This document shows, piece by piece, positions 55,420-62,511 of a stretch of DNA of 64,000 bases; positions within the stretch are counted from its first letter, which is position 1, and every line of letters starts with the position of its first letter. The translations under genes were made by a program, and so were the position numbers. Under the pieces are notes generated by a model. That model was not told where the DNA came from, made no database searches, and saw only the letters and a list, made by a program, of their open reading frames with translations. Source of the stretch: Cryobacterium sp. Y82 (GTDB lineage Bacteria > Actinomycetota > Actinomycetes > Actinomycetales > Microbacteriaceae); the NCBI RefSeq assembly GCF_002929495.1, contig NZ_PJJJ01000025.1, positions 46,376-110,375 of the forward strand. Direction: 5' to 3'.

Positions 55420-56688
55420 ATGTTGCAGTCTTTGAACGATGTAGCCCAGCTCACGCCCACCCTGGAGGCCGCTCGCGGCGCCTCGTTATCGCTCGCTTCA
55501 GCGCCGACGGAGATCAAGAACAAAGCCCTAAACTTAATTGCGCAGTCGCTACGTGACCATGTCGCACAGATCGTTACTGCCAATCGGGCCGACCTGGCCG
55601 CCGGCGAAACCAACGGTCTCCGTGACGGTCTGCTGGACCGCCTGAAGCTCGATGAGCCCCGAATACTGGCCCTCGCGGGTTCTGTCGACCAGATCGCGCT
55701 ACTCACCGACCCGGTCGGACAGATAGTGCGCGGCAGCAGCCTGCCCAATGGCATCAAAATCAGCCAGGTGCGCGTTCCCTTCGGCGTGATCGGAGTCATT
55801 TACGAAGCTCGGCCCAACGTCACGGTCGATCTCGCGGCCCTCGCGCTGAAGAGCGGGAACGCCGTCGTGCTCCGCGGCGGTTCCGCGGCCGAGAACAGCA
55901 ACCGTGTGCTCATCGGCTTGGTGCAGGCGGCGCTCGTCGAGGCTGGACTCAACCCCGATTCGGTGCAGACCATCGATCCCTTCGGTAGGGCCGGTGCCAC
56001 CGAACTTATGAAGGCTCGCGGCTACGTCGATGTACTCATTCCCCGTGGCAGCGCCAATCTCATTCAGACCGTGGTGGCGCAGTCCGAGGTGCCGGTCATT
56101 GAGACCGGAGCGGGCGTCGTGCACGTCTTCCTTGATGAGACGGCGACCAAGCAGTGGGCGATCGATATCGTCCACAATTCCAAGACGCACCGTCCGAGCG
56201 TATGCAATGCCCTCGAAACCCTCCTGGTGCACCGAAGCGCCGCCGAACGGCTGCTTCCCGCAGTGTTGGCCAAGCTCGCGGCATCCGGTGTCACCATCCA
56301 TGCGGATGCCCGCACTCGATCGATCTACCCGGCCGCGATCCCGGCAACCGACGAAGACTGGGGCACCGAGTACATGAGTCTCGACATCTCCGTCGCAATC
56401 GTCGACTCACTCGACGAGGCCATCGCCCACATTCGCCGTTATTCCACGGGACATACCGAGTCGATCATCACCAACGACCTGCAGAATGCGGAACGTTTTC
56501 TGAATGAGGTGGATTCGGCCGCGGTCATGGTCAACACCTCAACCCGGTTCACCGACGGAGGCGAGTTTGGGTTCGGCGCCGAGGTGGGAATCTCCACCCA
56601 AAAGCTGCACGCTCGGGGGCCAATGGGCTTGCCTGAGCTGACCAGCACAAAGTGGATCGTGCGCGGCACCGGACAGGTACGAGCCTAG
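55420..56688 (+). CDS. proA: gamma-glutamyl phosphate reductase
   Basis: A 422-residue aldehyde-dehydrogenase-fold enzyme that reduces glutamyl 5-phosphate to the semialdehyde with NADPH, the second step of proline synthesis. VPFGVIGVIYEARPNVT, LRGGSAAENSN and the catalytic cysteine in HRPSVCNALETLL identify it. GAGVVHVFLDE and the C-terminal GGEFGFGAEVGISTQK complete it. The length is normal (417 in E. coli). ATG 55420 has a weak ribosome site. Confidence 0.97.
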   Translation: MLQSLNDVAQLTPTLEAARGASLSLASAPTEIKNKALNLIAQSLRDHVAQIVTANRADLAAGETNGLRDGLLDRLKLDEPRILALAGSVDQIALLTDPVGQIVRGSSLPNGIKISQVRVPFGVIGVIYEARPNVTVDLAALALKSGNAVVLRGGSAAENSNRVLIGLVQAALVEAGLNPDSVQTIDPFGRAGATELMKARGYVDVLIPRGSANLIQTVVAQSEVPVIETGAGVVHVFLDETATKQWAIDIVHNSKTHRPSVCNALETLLVHRSAAERLLPAVLAKLAASGVTIHADARTRSIYPAAIPATDEDWGTEYMSLDISVAIVDSLDEAIAHIRRYSTGHTESIITNDLQNAERFLNEVDSAAVMVNTSTRFTDGGEFGFGAEVGISTQKLHARGPMGLPELTSTKWIVRGTGQVRA

Positions 56689-56806
56689 GTCCAGAAGAGG
56701 CCGGGGTCCAGCTAGAATGAGTCGACGGCGTGAGTCGTCAGGCCTGCGACCCGTCGCAGTCACCTCAAGCCGTGCCTAACCGGCGTGGCCCGTGAATGGA
56801 GAACCG

Positions 56807-57022
56807 ATGTCTTTTCTGAGTGCCGTGCTGACCGAGGTCGAGCACATCGCGCTGCCGTTGCCGCTCGTCGTCTACCCGATGGTCGCGGCCGTGTTATTCC
56901 TGGCGCTCGGCGTCGTGGTGTGGAGCTTTCGTGATGTAGCCAACCGCCACAGCGGCAAGGCCAATGCCTACGCCGCCGCGCACGGCGCAGACGGTGGCAC
57001 CCCCGGCACCGGTGGCCATTAG
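56807..57022 (+). CDS. small single-pass membrane protein
   Basis: A 71-residue protein. ATG 56807 follows GGAGAACCG. A short amphipathic N-terminus (FLSAVLTEVEHIALPL) leads into one helix (YPMVAAVLFLALGVVVW), then a basic, Gly/His-rich cytoplasmic tail ending GTGGH. Proteins of this kind commonly sit before nadD in Microbacteriaceae and relatives. The function is unknown. About 118 bp precede it after proA. Confidence 0.75.
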   Translation: MSFLSAVLTEVEHIALPLPLVVYPMVAAVLFLALGVVVWSFRDVANRHSGKANAYAAAHGADGGTPGTGGH

Positions 57023-57037
57023 AAGTCTGAGTTCAAC

Positions 57038-57631
57038 GTGACAGTTCGTCGTCCGCGCATCGGCGTGATGGGTGGCACGTTCGACCCCATTCACCATGGG
57101 CACCTCGTCGCCGCCAGCGAGGTGGCGCAGAGTTTTGACCTCGACGAGGTGATCTTCGTGCCGACCGGGCAGCCATGGCAGAAGAGCGGCGTCACCCGAG
57201 GCGAACACCGTTATCTGATGACCGTAATCGCAACCGCCTCCAATCCACGGTTCACGGTGAGCCGCGTCGATATCGACCGGGTCGGGCCGACGTACACCAT
57301 AGACACGTTGCGTGACCTGCATGAAGAGCGTCCCGACGCTGAATTGTTCTTTATTACCGGAGCGGATGCCATCACCCAGATTCTCGGCTGGAAGGACGTA
57401 CGCGAACTCTGGCAGCTGGCGCACTTCGTCGCTGTGAGTCGCCCGGGGCATGAGCTGAGCGTTTCAGGATTGCCGAACCACGACGTAAGCTTGTTGGAGG
57501 TTCCGGCACTGGCTATTTCGTCCACTGACTGCCGGGCGCGGGTCAATCGGGGATTCCCCGTCTGGTATCTGGTCCCCGACGGGGTTGTCCAGTACATCTC
57601 AAAGCATCATCTGTATCGGAGTGTGGCATGA
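57038..57631 (+). CDS. nadD: nicotinate-nucleotide adenylyltransferase
   Basis: A 197-residue enzyme that joins nicotinate mononucleotide and ATP to give deamido-NAD. [19 protein letters not shown] contains the nucleotide-binding GxFDPxHxGH motif, and SSTDCRARV is the C-terminal SSTxxR motif. [10 protein letters not shown] and FITGADAI are further family blocks. GTG 57038 starts it. The next gene overlaps its stop (ATGA). Confidence 0.96.
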   Translation: MTVRRPRIGVMGGTFDPIHHGHLVAASEVAQSFDLDEVIFVPTGQPWQKSGVTRGEHRYLMTVIATASNPRFTVSRVDIDRVGPTYTIDTLRDLHEERPDAELFFITGADAITQILGWKDVRELWQLAHFVAVSRPGHELSVSGLPNHDVSLLEVPALAISSTDCRARVNRGFPVWYLVPDGVVQYISKHHLYRSVA

Positions 57632-58713
57632 CGTTGGGAGAACCTCAGCCGCTCAGCCGACGTCAGGCGCGCGAACTTGCCCGCGATCAGAGCGACGAAG
57701 CCGCTGCGGTGCACGACGCAATCCCGACTCTCGACGTTCCGGTACTGGCGCCGGCCGCGCTTCGCCCTGCATCTTTTGCCGCCTCAACGCAGTCTTCGAC
57801 ATCCCGTCGAACGAGCCGGCATCACACGATCTCCGAGATGGACGAGGCCCAGGAAGCCATACTTCCACCTCCAAGTCCAGTCAAGCCCACGCCGTCTGCT
57901 CTGGCTTCGGCACCGCACACGCTGAGTCGCCGGGAGTTGCGTGCATTGCACGCGCGTGAGGAAGAGCAGGCCCTCCCGACCGACGGCTTGCCGACTTTCT
58001 CCGGTGCGCAGGTCGACGCGGATCTCAGTGAACCCGCAACAGTCGGGGTCGAGCTGATCGAGTCCGAGCTGATCGAGGCCGAGCTGATCGAGTCCGAGCC
58101 AGCCACACCGGTCGCCGTTGACCGGGTCGAACCCGAGCACATGTATGCCGAACCGATCGTCACGGAGCCGACCGAGGCAACAGCCGCGACCACGAGCGAC
58201 AGCACCGGCTGGGTACCGCCGATCGGGCATTGGTCGGTCGATGAGGATGCCCTGCGCGTCGAAGCCCCGCAGCGCGACCAGTCGCTCGACGAACTGATCA
58301 ACCGCGGTATCGGTGCCGGTGGCATCCCCACCACCACGAACGCGCTCATATTGCCGTCAATTCCGCACCAGGCCAGCAGCGTGAGTCCCATCTCCAATAC
58401 CGGGGAGATCATGATCACCGGGTCGTTCGACCTGCCGCGGAGTCTTGGCTCGACTGGCGCGCATCCGAATCTGTTCGATTCGTCGGAGATAGACCACGTG
58501 ATGGACCAGCTCGACGCCGATCAGCTTGGCGGGGACTCGGCCCCGGTCAGTGCGAGTCGCGCTGTGAGTACGCACGCCTCAACGCGGGGCATGCTGGCTC
58601 CGCCCAAGAAACAGCGTGCCTCGCTTCCGATGATTTTGGTCATCGCGACGGCTGTTTTAGCTGTGAGCGTTCTGGCACTTTTCGTGACCGGCTATCTACT
58701 GGGCATTTTCTAG
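57628..58713 (+). CDS. C-terminally anchored membrane protein of unknown function
   Basis: A 361-residue protein. Most of it is a long, acidic, Ala/Pro/Thr-rich cytoplasmic region with no folded domain I recognise. Two related motifs, [11 protein letters not shown] near residue 10 and [14 protein letters not shown] near residue 100, suggest repeated short binding motifs. [16 protein letters not shown] comes from a 15-bp tandem repeat. A single helix at the very C-terminus ([20 protein letters not shown]) anchors it as a tail-anchored protein. It lies between nadD (ATGA overlap) and rsfS. Its function is unknown. Confidence 0.75.
   Translation: MTLGEPQPLSRRQARELARDQSDEAAAVHDAIPTLDVPVLAPAALRPASFAASTQSSTSRRTSRHHTISEMDEAQEAILPPPSPVKPTPSALASAPHTLSRRELRALHAREEEQALPTDGLPTFSGAQVDADLSEPATVGVELIESELIEAELIESEPATPVAVDRVEPEHMYAEPIVTEPTEATAATTSDSTGWVPPIGHWSVDEDALRVEAPQRDQSLDELINRGIGAGGIPTTTNALILPSIPHQASSVSPISNTGEIMITGSFDLPRSLGSTGAHPNLFDSSEIDHVMDQLDADQLGGDSAPVSASRAVSTHASTRGMLAPPKKQRASLPMILVIATAVLAVSVLALFVTGYLLGIF
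58051..58095 (+). repeat. three tandem 15-bp repeats inside the membrane-protein gene
   Basis: Unit gagctgatcgagtcc occurs three times with one changed base in the middle copy, encoding E-L-I-E-S/A. In-frame repeats of this length can change copy number without shifting the frame. Confidence 0.8.
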
Positions 58714-58837
58714 TGAATCGAATCGTCCAGGATCGTCCCGCCCGCTTTGTGAGCCCCTGCTGCTCGCCTTCTTTCGTTCCCTCTATCATCGCGGCGATGG
58801 CATTCACGCCTCGCTGCACAATCTCAAGGATTCATTC

Positions 58838-59239
58838 ATGACCACTTCACCCCACGCCCTCGAGCTGCTTGCAATCGCCGTCGCGGCCGCCGACTCCAAG
58901 GGAGGAGAAGACCTCGTTGCCCTCGATGTATCGAATCCGCTTCCCCTGGCTGATATCTTTTTCATCGTCACTGGCCGATCAGAGCGCAACGTGGTTGCGA
59001 TCGCCGGTGAGATCGAAGACAAACTGATCGAGGCCGGTCACAAGCCGCTTCGGCGTGAGGGACGTGCGGCTGGTCGCTGGGTGCTGGTTGACTTCGGTGA
59101 CCTGGTTGTGCACGTCTTCCACGAGGAAGAACGCCAGTATTACTCCCTGGAGCGCCTGTGGAAAGACTGCCCGGTGATTCCGACAGGGATTCCCTCCAAA
59201 CTGACGGTGCAAGACGCCGCCGAAGAGGTCGTGGAGTAG
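58838..59239 (+). CDS. rsfS: ribosomal silencing factor RsfS
   Basis: A 133-residue protein of the Iojap/RsfS family. DLVALDVSNPLPLADIFFIVTG, GRAAGRWVLVDFGDLVVHVF and ERQYYSLERLW are the conserved blocks. It binds L14 on the 50S subunit and blocks joining to 30S when nutrients are short. ATG 58838 follows TCAAGGATT. The nadD-hypothetical-rsfS order is typical of actinobacteria. Confidence 0.95.
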   Translation: MTTSPHALELLAIAVAAADSKGGEDLVALDVSNPLPLADIFFIVTGRSERNVVAIAGEIEDKLIEAGHKPLRREGRAAGRWVLVDFGDLVVHVFHEEERQYYSLERLWKDCPVIPTGIPSKLTVQDAAEEVVE

Positions 59240-59281
59240 CTTCGGTTTCGCAGATCCCAATCTGTGTTGTAAGCTAACAAA

Positions 59282-59307
59282 GTTGTTTCGAAGCAATTCG
59301 AAACAAC
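59282..59307. repeat. 11-bp inverted repeat between rsfS and tRNA-Ala
   Basis: A perfect palindrome gttgtttcgaa-gcaa-ttcgaaacaac lies 42 bp past rsfS and 5 bp before tRNA-Ala. It can form a stable hairpin: a terminator for rsfS without a T-run, a tRNA processing signal, or a protein-binding site. Confidence 0.7.
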
Positions 59308-59312
59308 AATCT

Positions 59313-59385
59313 GGGTCCGTGGCGCAGCTGGTAGCGCACCTGCATGGCATGCAGGGGGTCAGGGGTTCGAATCCCCTCGGATCCA
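59313..59385 (+). tRNA. tRNA-Ala(GGC)
   Basis: A 73-nt cloverleaf. Acceptor GGGTCCG/CGGATCC, D stem GCGC/GCGC, anticodon stem CCTGC/GCAGG with loop ATGGCAT (anticodon GGC), T stem AGGGG/CCCCT with loop TTCGAAT. Discriminator A. CCA is not encoded. Confidence 0.95.
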
Positions 59386-59396
59386 CAAAATATGAG

Positions 59397-59427
59397 ATAG
59401 CTCCGACACGGTCGGAGCTATTTTTTT
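59397..59427 (+). terminator. terminator of tRNA-Ala
   Basis: Stem atagctccgac / gtcggagctat with a 3-base loop (acg) runs directly into a T-run. This is the clearest intrinsic terminator in the window. Confidence 0.9.
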
Positions 59428-59579
59428 GCGTCGGCAGTGTAAAGATCGTGAATGCAAAAGAAATACCGCGTGGCGGGTATCGGAATGCGAGTCGGGCGGC
59501 CATACTTCGTTAGTGGTAATGGCCACAAACGAATGTATCCATCCCGAATGTATTCGACAGCGTATTGGAGAATCCCAGA

Positions 59580-59921
59580 ATGAAGAAGACCACGGTTCAG
59601 CTGCTGGACGACCTTGACGGCACCGTTATCGAGAATGGCTCCGGAGCAACCGTTTCCTTTGCCTTTGAGGGTGACTCTTACGAGATCGATCTGTCCACAG
59701 AGAATCTCGCTGAATTCCGAGCTGCGATTAAGCCCTACACAAATGTTTCACGGCGCGTTGGCTACGTGCCCGCCAAAACGCGCGGTGCCAGTTCGGCCGG
59801 TTCAGACCGGGCCGAGCTGCAGGCCATCCGCGCCTGGGCCGCCGCCAATGGCACACACGTGTCCGACCGGGGGCGCATCGCCGGCTCCGTTCGCGAGGCT
59901 TACGCCAAGGCGCAGGCGTAG
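59580..59921 (+). CDS. lsr2: Lsr2-family nucleoid-associated protein
   Basis: A 113-residue protein. The N-terminal dimerisation domain starts VQLLDDLDG and includes FAFEGDSYEIDL. After a linker with Arg/Lys the C-terminal DNA-binding domain has IRAWAAANGTHVSDRGRI; the R-G-R contacts the minor groove of AT-rich DNA. Lsr2 silences horizontally acquired AT-rich genes in actinobacteria. ATG 59580 with a GGAG site 10 bases ahead is the start. Its own upstream region (59428-59579) presumably holds its promoter. Confidence 0.95.
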   Translation: MKKTTVQLLDDLDGTVIENGSGATVSFAFEGDSYEIDLSTENLAEFRAAIKPYTNVSRRVGYVPAKTRGASSAGSDRAELQAIRAWAAANGTHVSDRGRIAGSVREAYAKAQA

Positions 59922-59967
59922 CAGAGTCTGAAAAACCGCCATCACTCTGCATCAACGGTGTCCCTGC

Positions 59968-60342
59968 TTGAGCGGCGACACTTATTCTGAGTGCTGCGGC
60001 CGTTTTCACAGTGGTACTGCCTTACCGCCAACGGCCGAATGGCTCATGCGTTCACGTTATAGCGCCTTCTACTTTGGCGATGCGCAGTATCTACTTAAGA
60101 CATGGCATCAACTCACCAGACCTGAAGCGCTCGAACTGGACCCGGAGATAACGTGGCGGCGGCTCGATATCGTACGGACAAAAGGCGGCGGGTTACTCGA
60201 TAGCAACGGCATCGTGGAATTTACAGCGCACTATCGTGTAACCGGCAAAGCGGGACGGCACAATGAAGTCAGTCGCTTTCAGAAAGTCGACCAGCACTGG
60301 TATTACCTCGATGCTGCGCCACCTCCCAGAAACGTGGCTTAG
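59968..60342 (+). CDS. YchJ/UPF0225-family protein with doubtful start
   Basis: The frame encodes GDTYSECCGRFHSG, WLMRSRYSAFYFGDAQYL, TWHQLTRPEAL and VEFTAHYRVTGKAGRHNE, the YchJ (UPF0225) pattern of an SEC-C-like zinc motif plus an NTF2-like domain. The first canonical start is TTG 59968, but that lies inside the zinc motif: the two codons needed for its CPC (59959-59967) are in frame just upstream. The frame is open back to 59932, but only ATC and CTG codons are available there. The true start may be non-standard, or the start codon has been lost by mutation. The function of YchJ is not established. Confidence 0.75.
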   Translation: MSGDTYSECCGRFHSGTALPPTAEWLMRSRYSAFYFGDAQYLLKTWHQLTRPEALELDPEITWRRLDIVRTKGGGLLDSNGIVEFTAHYRVTGKAGRHNEVSRFQKVDQHWYYLDAAPPPRNVA

Positions 60343-60351
60343 ATTGGGTAA

Positions 60352-60693
60352 ATGTCAGAGCACCTCTCCCGCGATATAACCAGCGGCAGCGACCCACGGC
60401 ATCCGGTGCGGAGGGCACTGCGGCGTGCTCGCACGTGGGTTGACGGGCACCCGTATCTGCTCTTCGCCTATCGCCTTGGCGTCGGGCTGCTCGGCGCGCT
60501 GATTGTCGCGATCGGCATGATTTTGATTCCCTTGCCGGGACCTGGGTGGCTCATCGTCTTTTTGGGCCTCGCCGTGCTCGGAACGGAATTCGCGTCAGCG
60601 CGTCGGCTGGGAGCCGTCCTCAAGCGCATTGTCACGCGGGTTTGGACGTGGTGGCGCAGGCGACGTGATCGCCGGGTGGCCACATCTTCCTAA
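60352..60693 (+). CDS. TIGR02611-family membrane protein (PGPGW type)
   Basis: A 113-residue membrane protein. Two helices flank IPLPGPGWLIVFLGLAVLG (the PGPGW turn), the marker of the TIGR02611 family. Both ends are rich in Arg, and the tail is RRRRDRRVA. The family is of unknown function and widespread in actinobacteria. It starts at ATG 60352, nine bases past the YchJ-like gene. Confidence 0.88.
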   Translation: MSEHLSRDITSGSDPRHPVRRALRRARTWVDGHPYLLFAYRLGVGLLGALIVAIGMILIPLPGPGWLIVFLGLAVLGTEFASARRLGAVLKRIVTRVWTWWRRRRDRRVATSS

Positions 60694-60730
60694 CCACAAA
60701 CGCGCGCCGTCTGGCAGCGTATTTGATGGG

Positions 60731-61129
60731 TCAGCGGCCCATAATCGGTGCGGGCGCGCTGAAGAACAGCGAAATCAAGACGGCGACATAGACGATCACG
60801 AAGATCGCCGGGGTCACGTAGCGCACGACATTGACCCATGCTGCCATAGAGACAATGCACCGGGTGAGCGAGCTGGGTGTCGGCACGGAACGTAGGTCGG
60901 CGATGACTGCCAGTCCCTCGTTCGCAGCCGCTATTTGCGCGAGCGCCCCGAAAATACCCGACGCGAGCAGAATACCCGCGGCGGCAATGCGTACGGCCAG
61001 GTCGGCGGTGCCAAGTCCTAGTGCGAGAAAGCCCACAGTGGCGGTGAGCAGAAACGTTGGGGCAGCTTGGGAGACAATAATGTGTGCTCGCGCCTTGACC
61101 CACAAACTGATGAGGTCGATTTCGGTCAT
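60731..61129 (-). CDS. small polytopic membrane protein
   Basis: A 132-residue protein with three or so predicted helices (TFLLTATVGFLALGLGTADLA, IAAAGILLASGIFGALAQIA, YVTPAIFVIVYVAVLISLFF). The ATG at 61129 follows TGGAGACCCCC; the longer frame lacks a ribosome site. I do not recognise the family. It is convergent with the TIGR02611 gene and divergent from the luciferase-like gene. Confidence 0.7.
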   Translation of the reverse strand: MTEIDLISLWVKARAHIIVSQAAPTFLLTATVGFLALGLGTADLAVRIAAAGILLASGIFGALAQIAAANEGLAVIADLRSVPTPSSLTRCIVSMAAWVNVVRYVTPAIFVIVYVAVLISLFFSAPAPIMGR

Positions 61130-61287
61130 GGGGGTCTCCAGTCGTCGGGTGCAGAGAGCACGTAACCCCATTTTGGTGGCTTTGGCGCTACAAATCGAAA
61201 ATGATGAACTAAATTCTGTCGGGACAAGGTTGCACCGGTAGATGCATGTGCGTGGAACTATTCTTTTGTTTTGAGAGGCCTAATCGC

Positions 61288-62322
61288 GTGACGTACAAAC
61301 TTGAACTGGGACTCGATACCTTCGGAGACGTCACCGTCGCGGCCGACGGGCGGCCGCTCACTCAACCGCAGGTGCTGCGCAACGTCGTGGCTGAGGCCGT
61401 ACTGGCCGATCAAGTGGGCCTGGACTTCTTCGGCATCGGCGAGCACCACCGCGCCGATTTCGCTGTCTCCGCCCCCGAGGTCGTACTCGCCGCCATTGCG
61501 GGCCAGACCAGCACCATTCGCCTGGGTTCAGCCGTGACCGTGCTGAGTTCAGACGACCCGGTGCGGGTGTATCAGCGGTTTTCCACGCTCGACGCTGTGT
61601 CGAACGGGCGGGCAGAGGTCATTCTCGGCCGTGGCTCATTCACGGAATCCTTTCCACTCTTCGGCCTTGATGTCGGCGACTATGAGCAGCTATTCGAGGA
61701 AAAGCTGGAACTATTCACCGAACTGCGGAAGGAAGAGCCGGTGACGTGGTCCGGTCAGACCCGGCCAGCCCTGAGCAACCAGACAGTCTTTCCGCCGACC
61801 GAGTCCGGGTCGATCAAGACCTGGATCGGTGTGGGCGGCAGTCCCGAATCCGTCATCCGTGCGGCGCACTATGGAATGCCCCTCATGCTTGCCATTATCG
61901 GCGGTGCCCCGCTCGCCTTTGCCCCCCTGGTCGACCTGTATCGCCGCGCTCTGGCGCAGTTCGAAAAGCCCTCATTACCAATCGGTGAGCATTCGCCCGG
62001 CTATATCGCCAGGACGGATGCCCAGGCTCGCGACGAAATGTGGCCACACTACGAGGCCATGCAGAACCGCATCGGTCGTGAACGCGGTTGGAGTCCCGCC
62101 ACGCGGGAACGGTTCGAGCAGGAGGCCGGCCCTAGTGGAGCTGTCTTCGTCGGCTCGCCCGAAACGGTGGCGACAAAAATCGCGGCCGTGGTGACGGGGC
62201 TCGGGTTGTCTCGATTCGATCTGAAGTACAGCATCGGTACGCTGCCGCACGAGAAACTGATGACCAGCATCGAACTCTATGGCACCGAGGTCGCACCGCT
62301 CGTGCGCGAACACCTCGGCTGA
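61288..62322 (+). CDS. luciferase-like (LLM) flavin-dependent monooxygenase
   Basis: A 344-residue TIM-barrel flavin monooxygenase. LELGLDTFGDV, FFGIGEHHRADFAVSAPEV, LGSAVTVLSSDDPVRVYQRF and GRAEVILGRGSFTESFPLFG place it in the bacterial luciferase-like class. The GTG at 61288 has GAGAGG upstream, and the longer frame to 61246 lacks a ribosome site. It uses reduced FMN supplied by a separate reductase, and the substrate is unknown. Family members of this subtype are common in Microbacteriaceae. Confidence 0.88.
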   Translation: MTYKLELGLDTFGDVTVAADGRPLTQPQVLRNVVAEAVLADQVGLDFFGIGEHHRADFAVSAPEVVLAAIAGQTSTIRLGSAVTVLSSDDPVRVYQRFSTLDAVSNGRAEVILGRGSFTESFPLFGLDVGDYEQLFEEKLELFTELRKEEPVTWSGQTRPALSNQTVFPPTESGSIKTWIGVGGSPESVIRAAHYGMPLMLAIIGGAPLAFAPLVDLYRRALAQFEKPSLPIGEHSPGYIARTDAQARDEMWPHYEAMQNRIGRERGWSPATRERFEQEAGPSGAVFVGSPETVATKIAAVVTGLGLSRFDLKYSIGTLPHEKLMTSIELYGTEVAPLVREHLG

Positions 62323-62340
62323 GGCCCCTGAGGCCCCGGG

Positions 62341-62388
62341 GGGAATGGGCGCGGGAATGGGCGCGGGTGTGTGCGCGGGTGAGGGCGC
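62341..62388. repeat. four tandem 12-bp GC-rich repeats upstream of glgX
   Basis: Two perfect units gggaatgggcgc are followed by two degenerate ones (gggtgtgtgcgc, gggtgagggcgc). The array lies between the monooxygenase stop and glgX, likely in the glgX leader. Nothing else is recognised in 62323-62511. Confidence 0.75.
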
Positions 62389-62511
62389 TGGGGGTGGCTA
62401 TGGCGGCGGATGCCTGTAGCGTGTTCTGCAAGCGCGATTCGATCACCTGTTTGCGCGCGTCCTCGCCGCTCCTGCATCTGACCGTGTCCCATCTTCATCC
62501 CGAGGAGTCTC

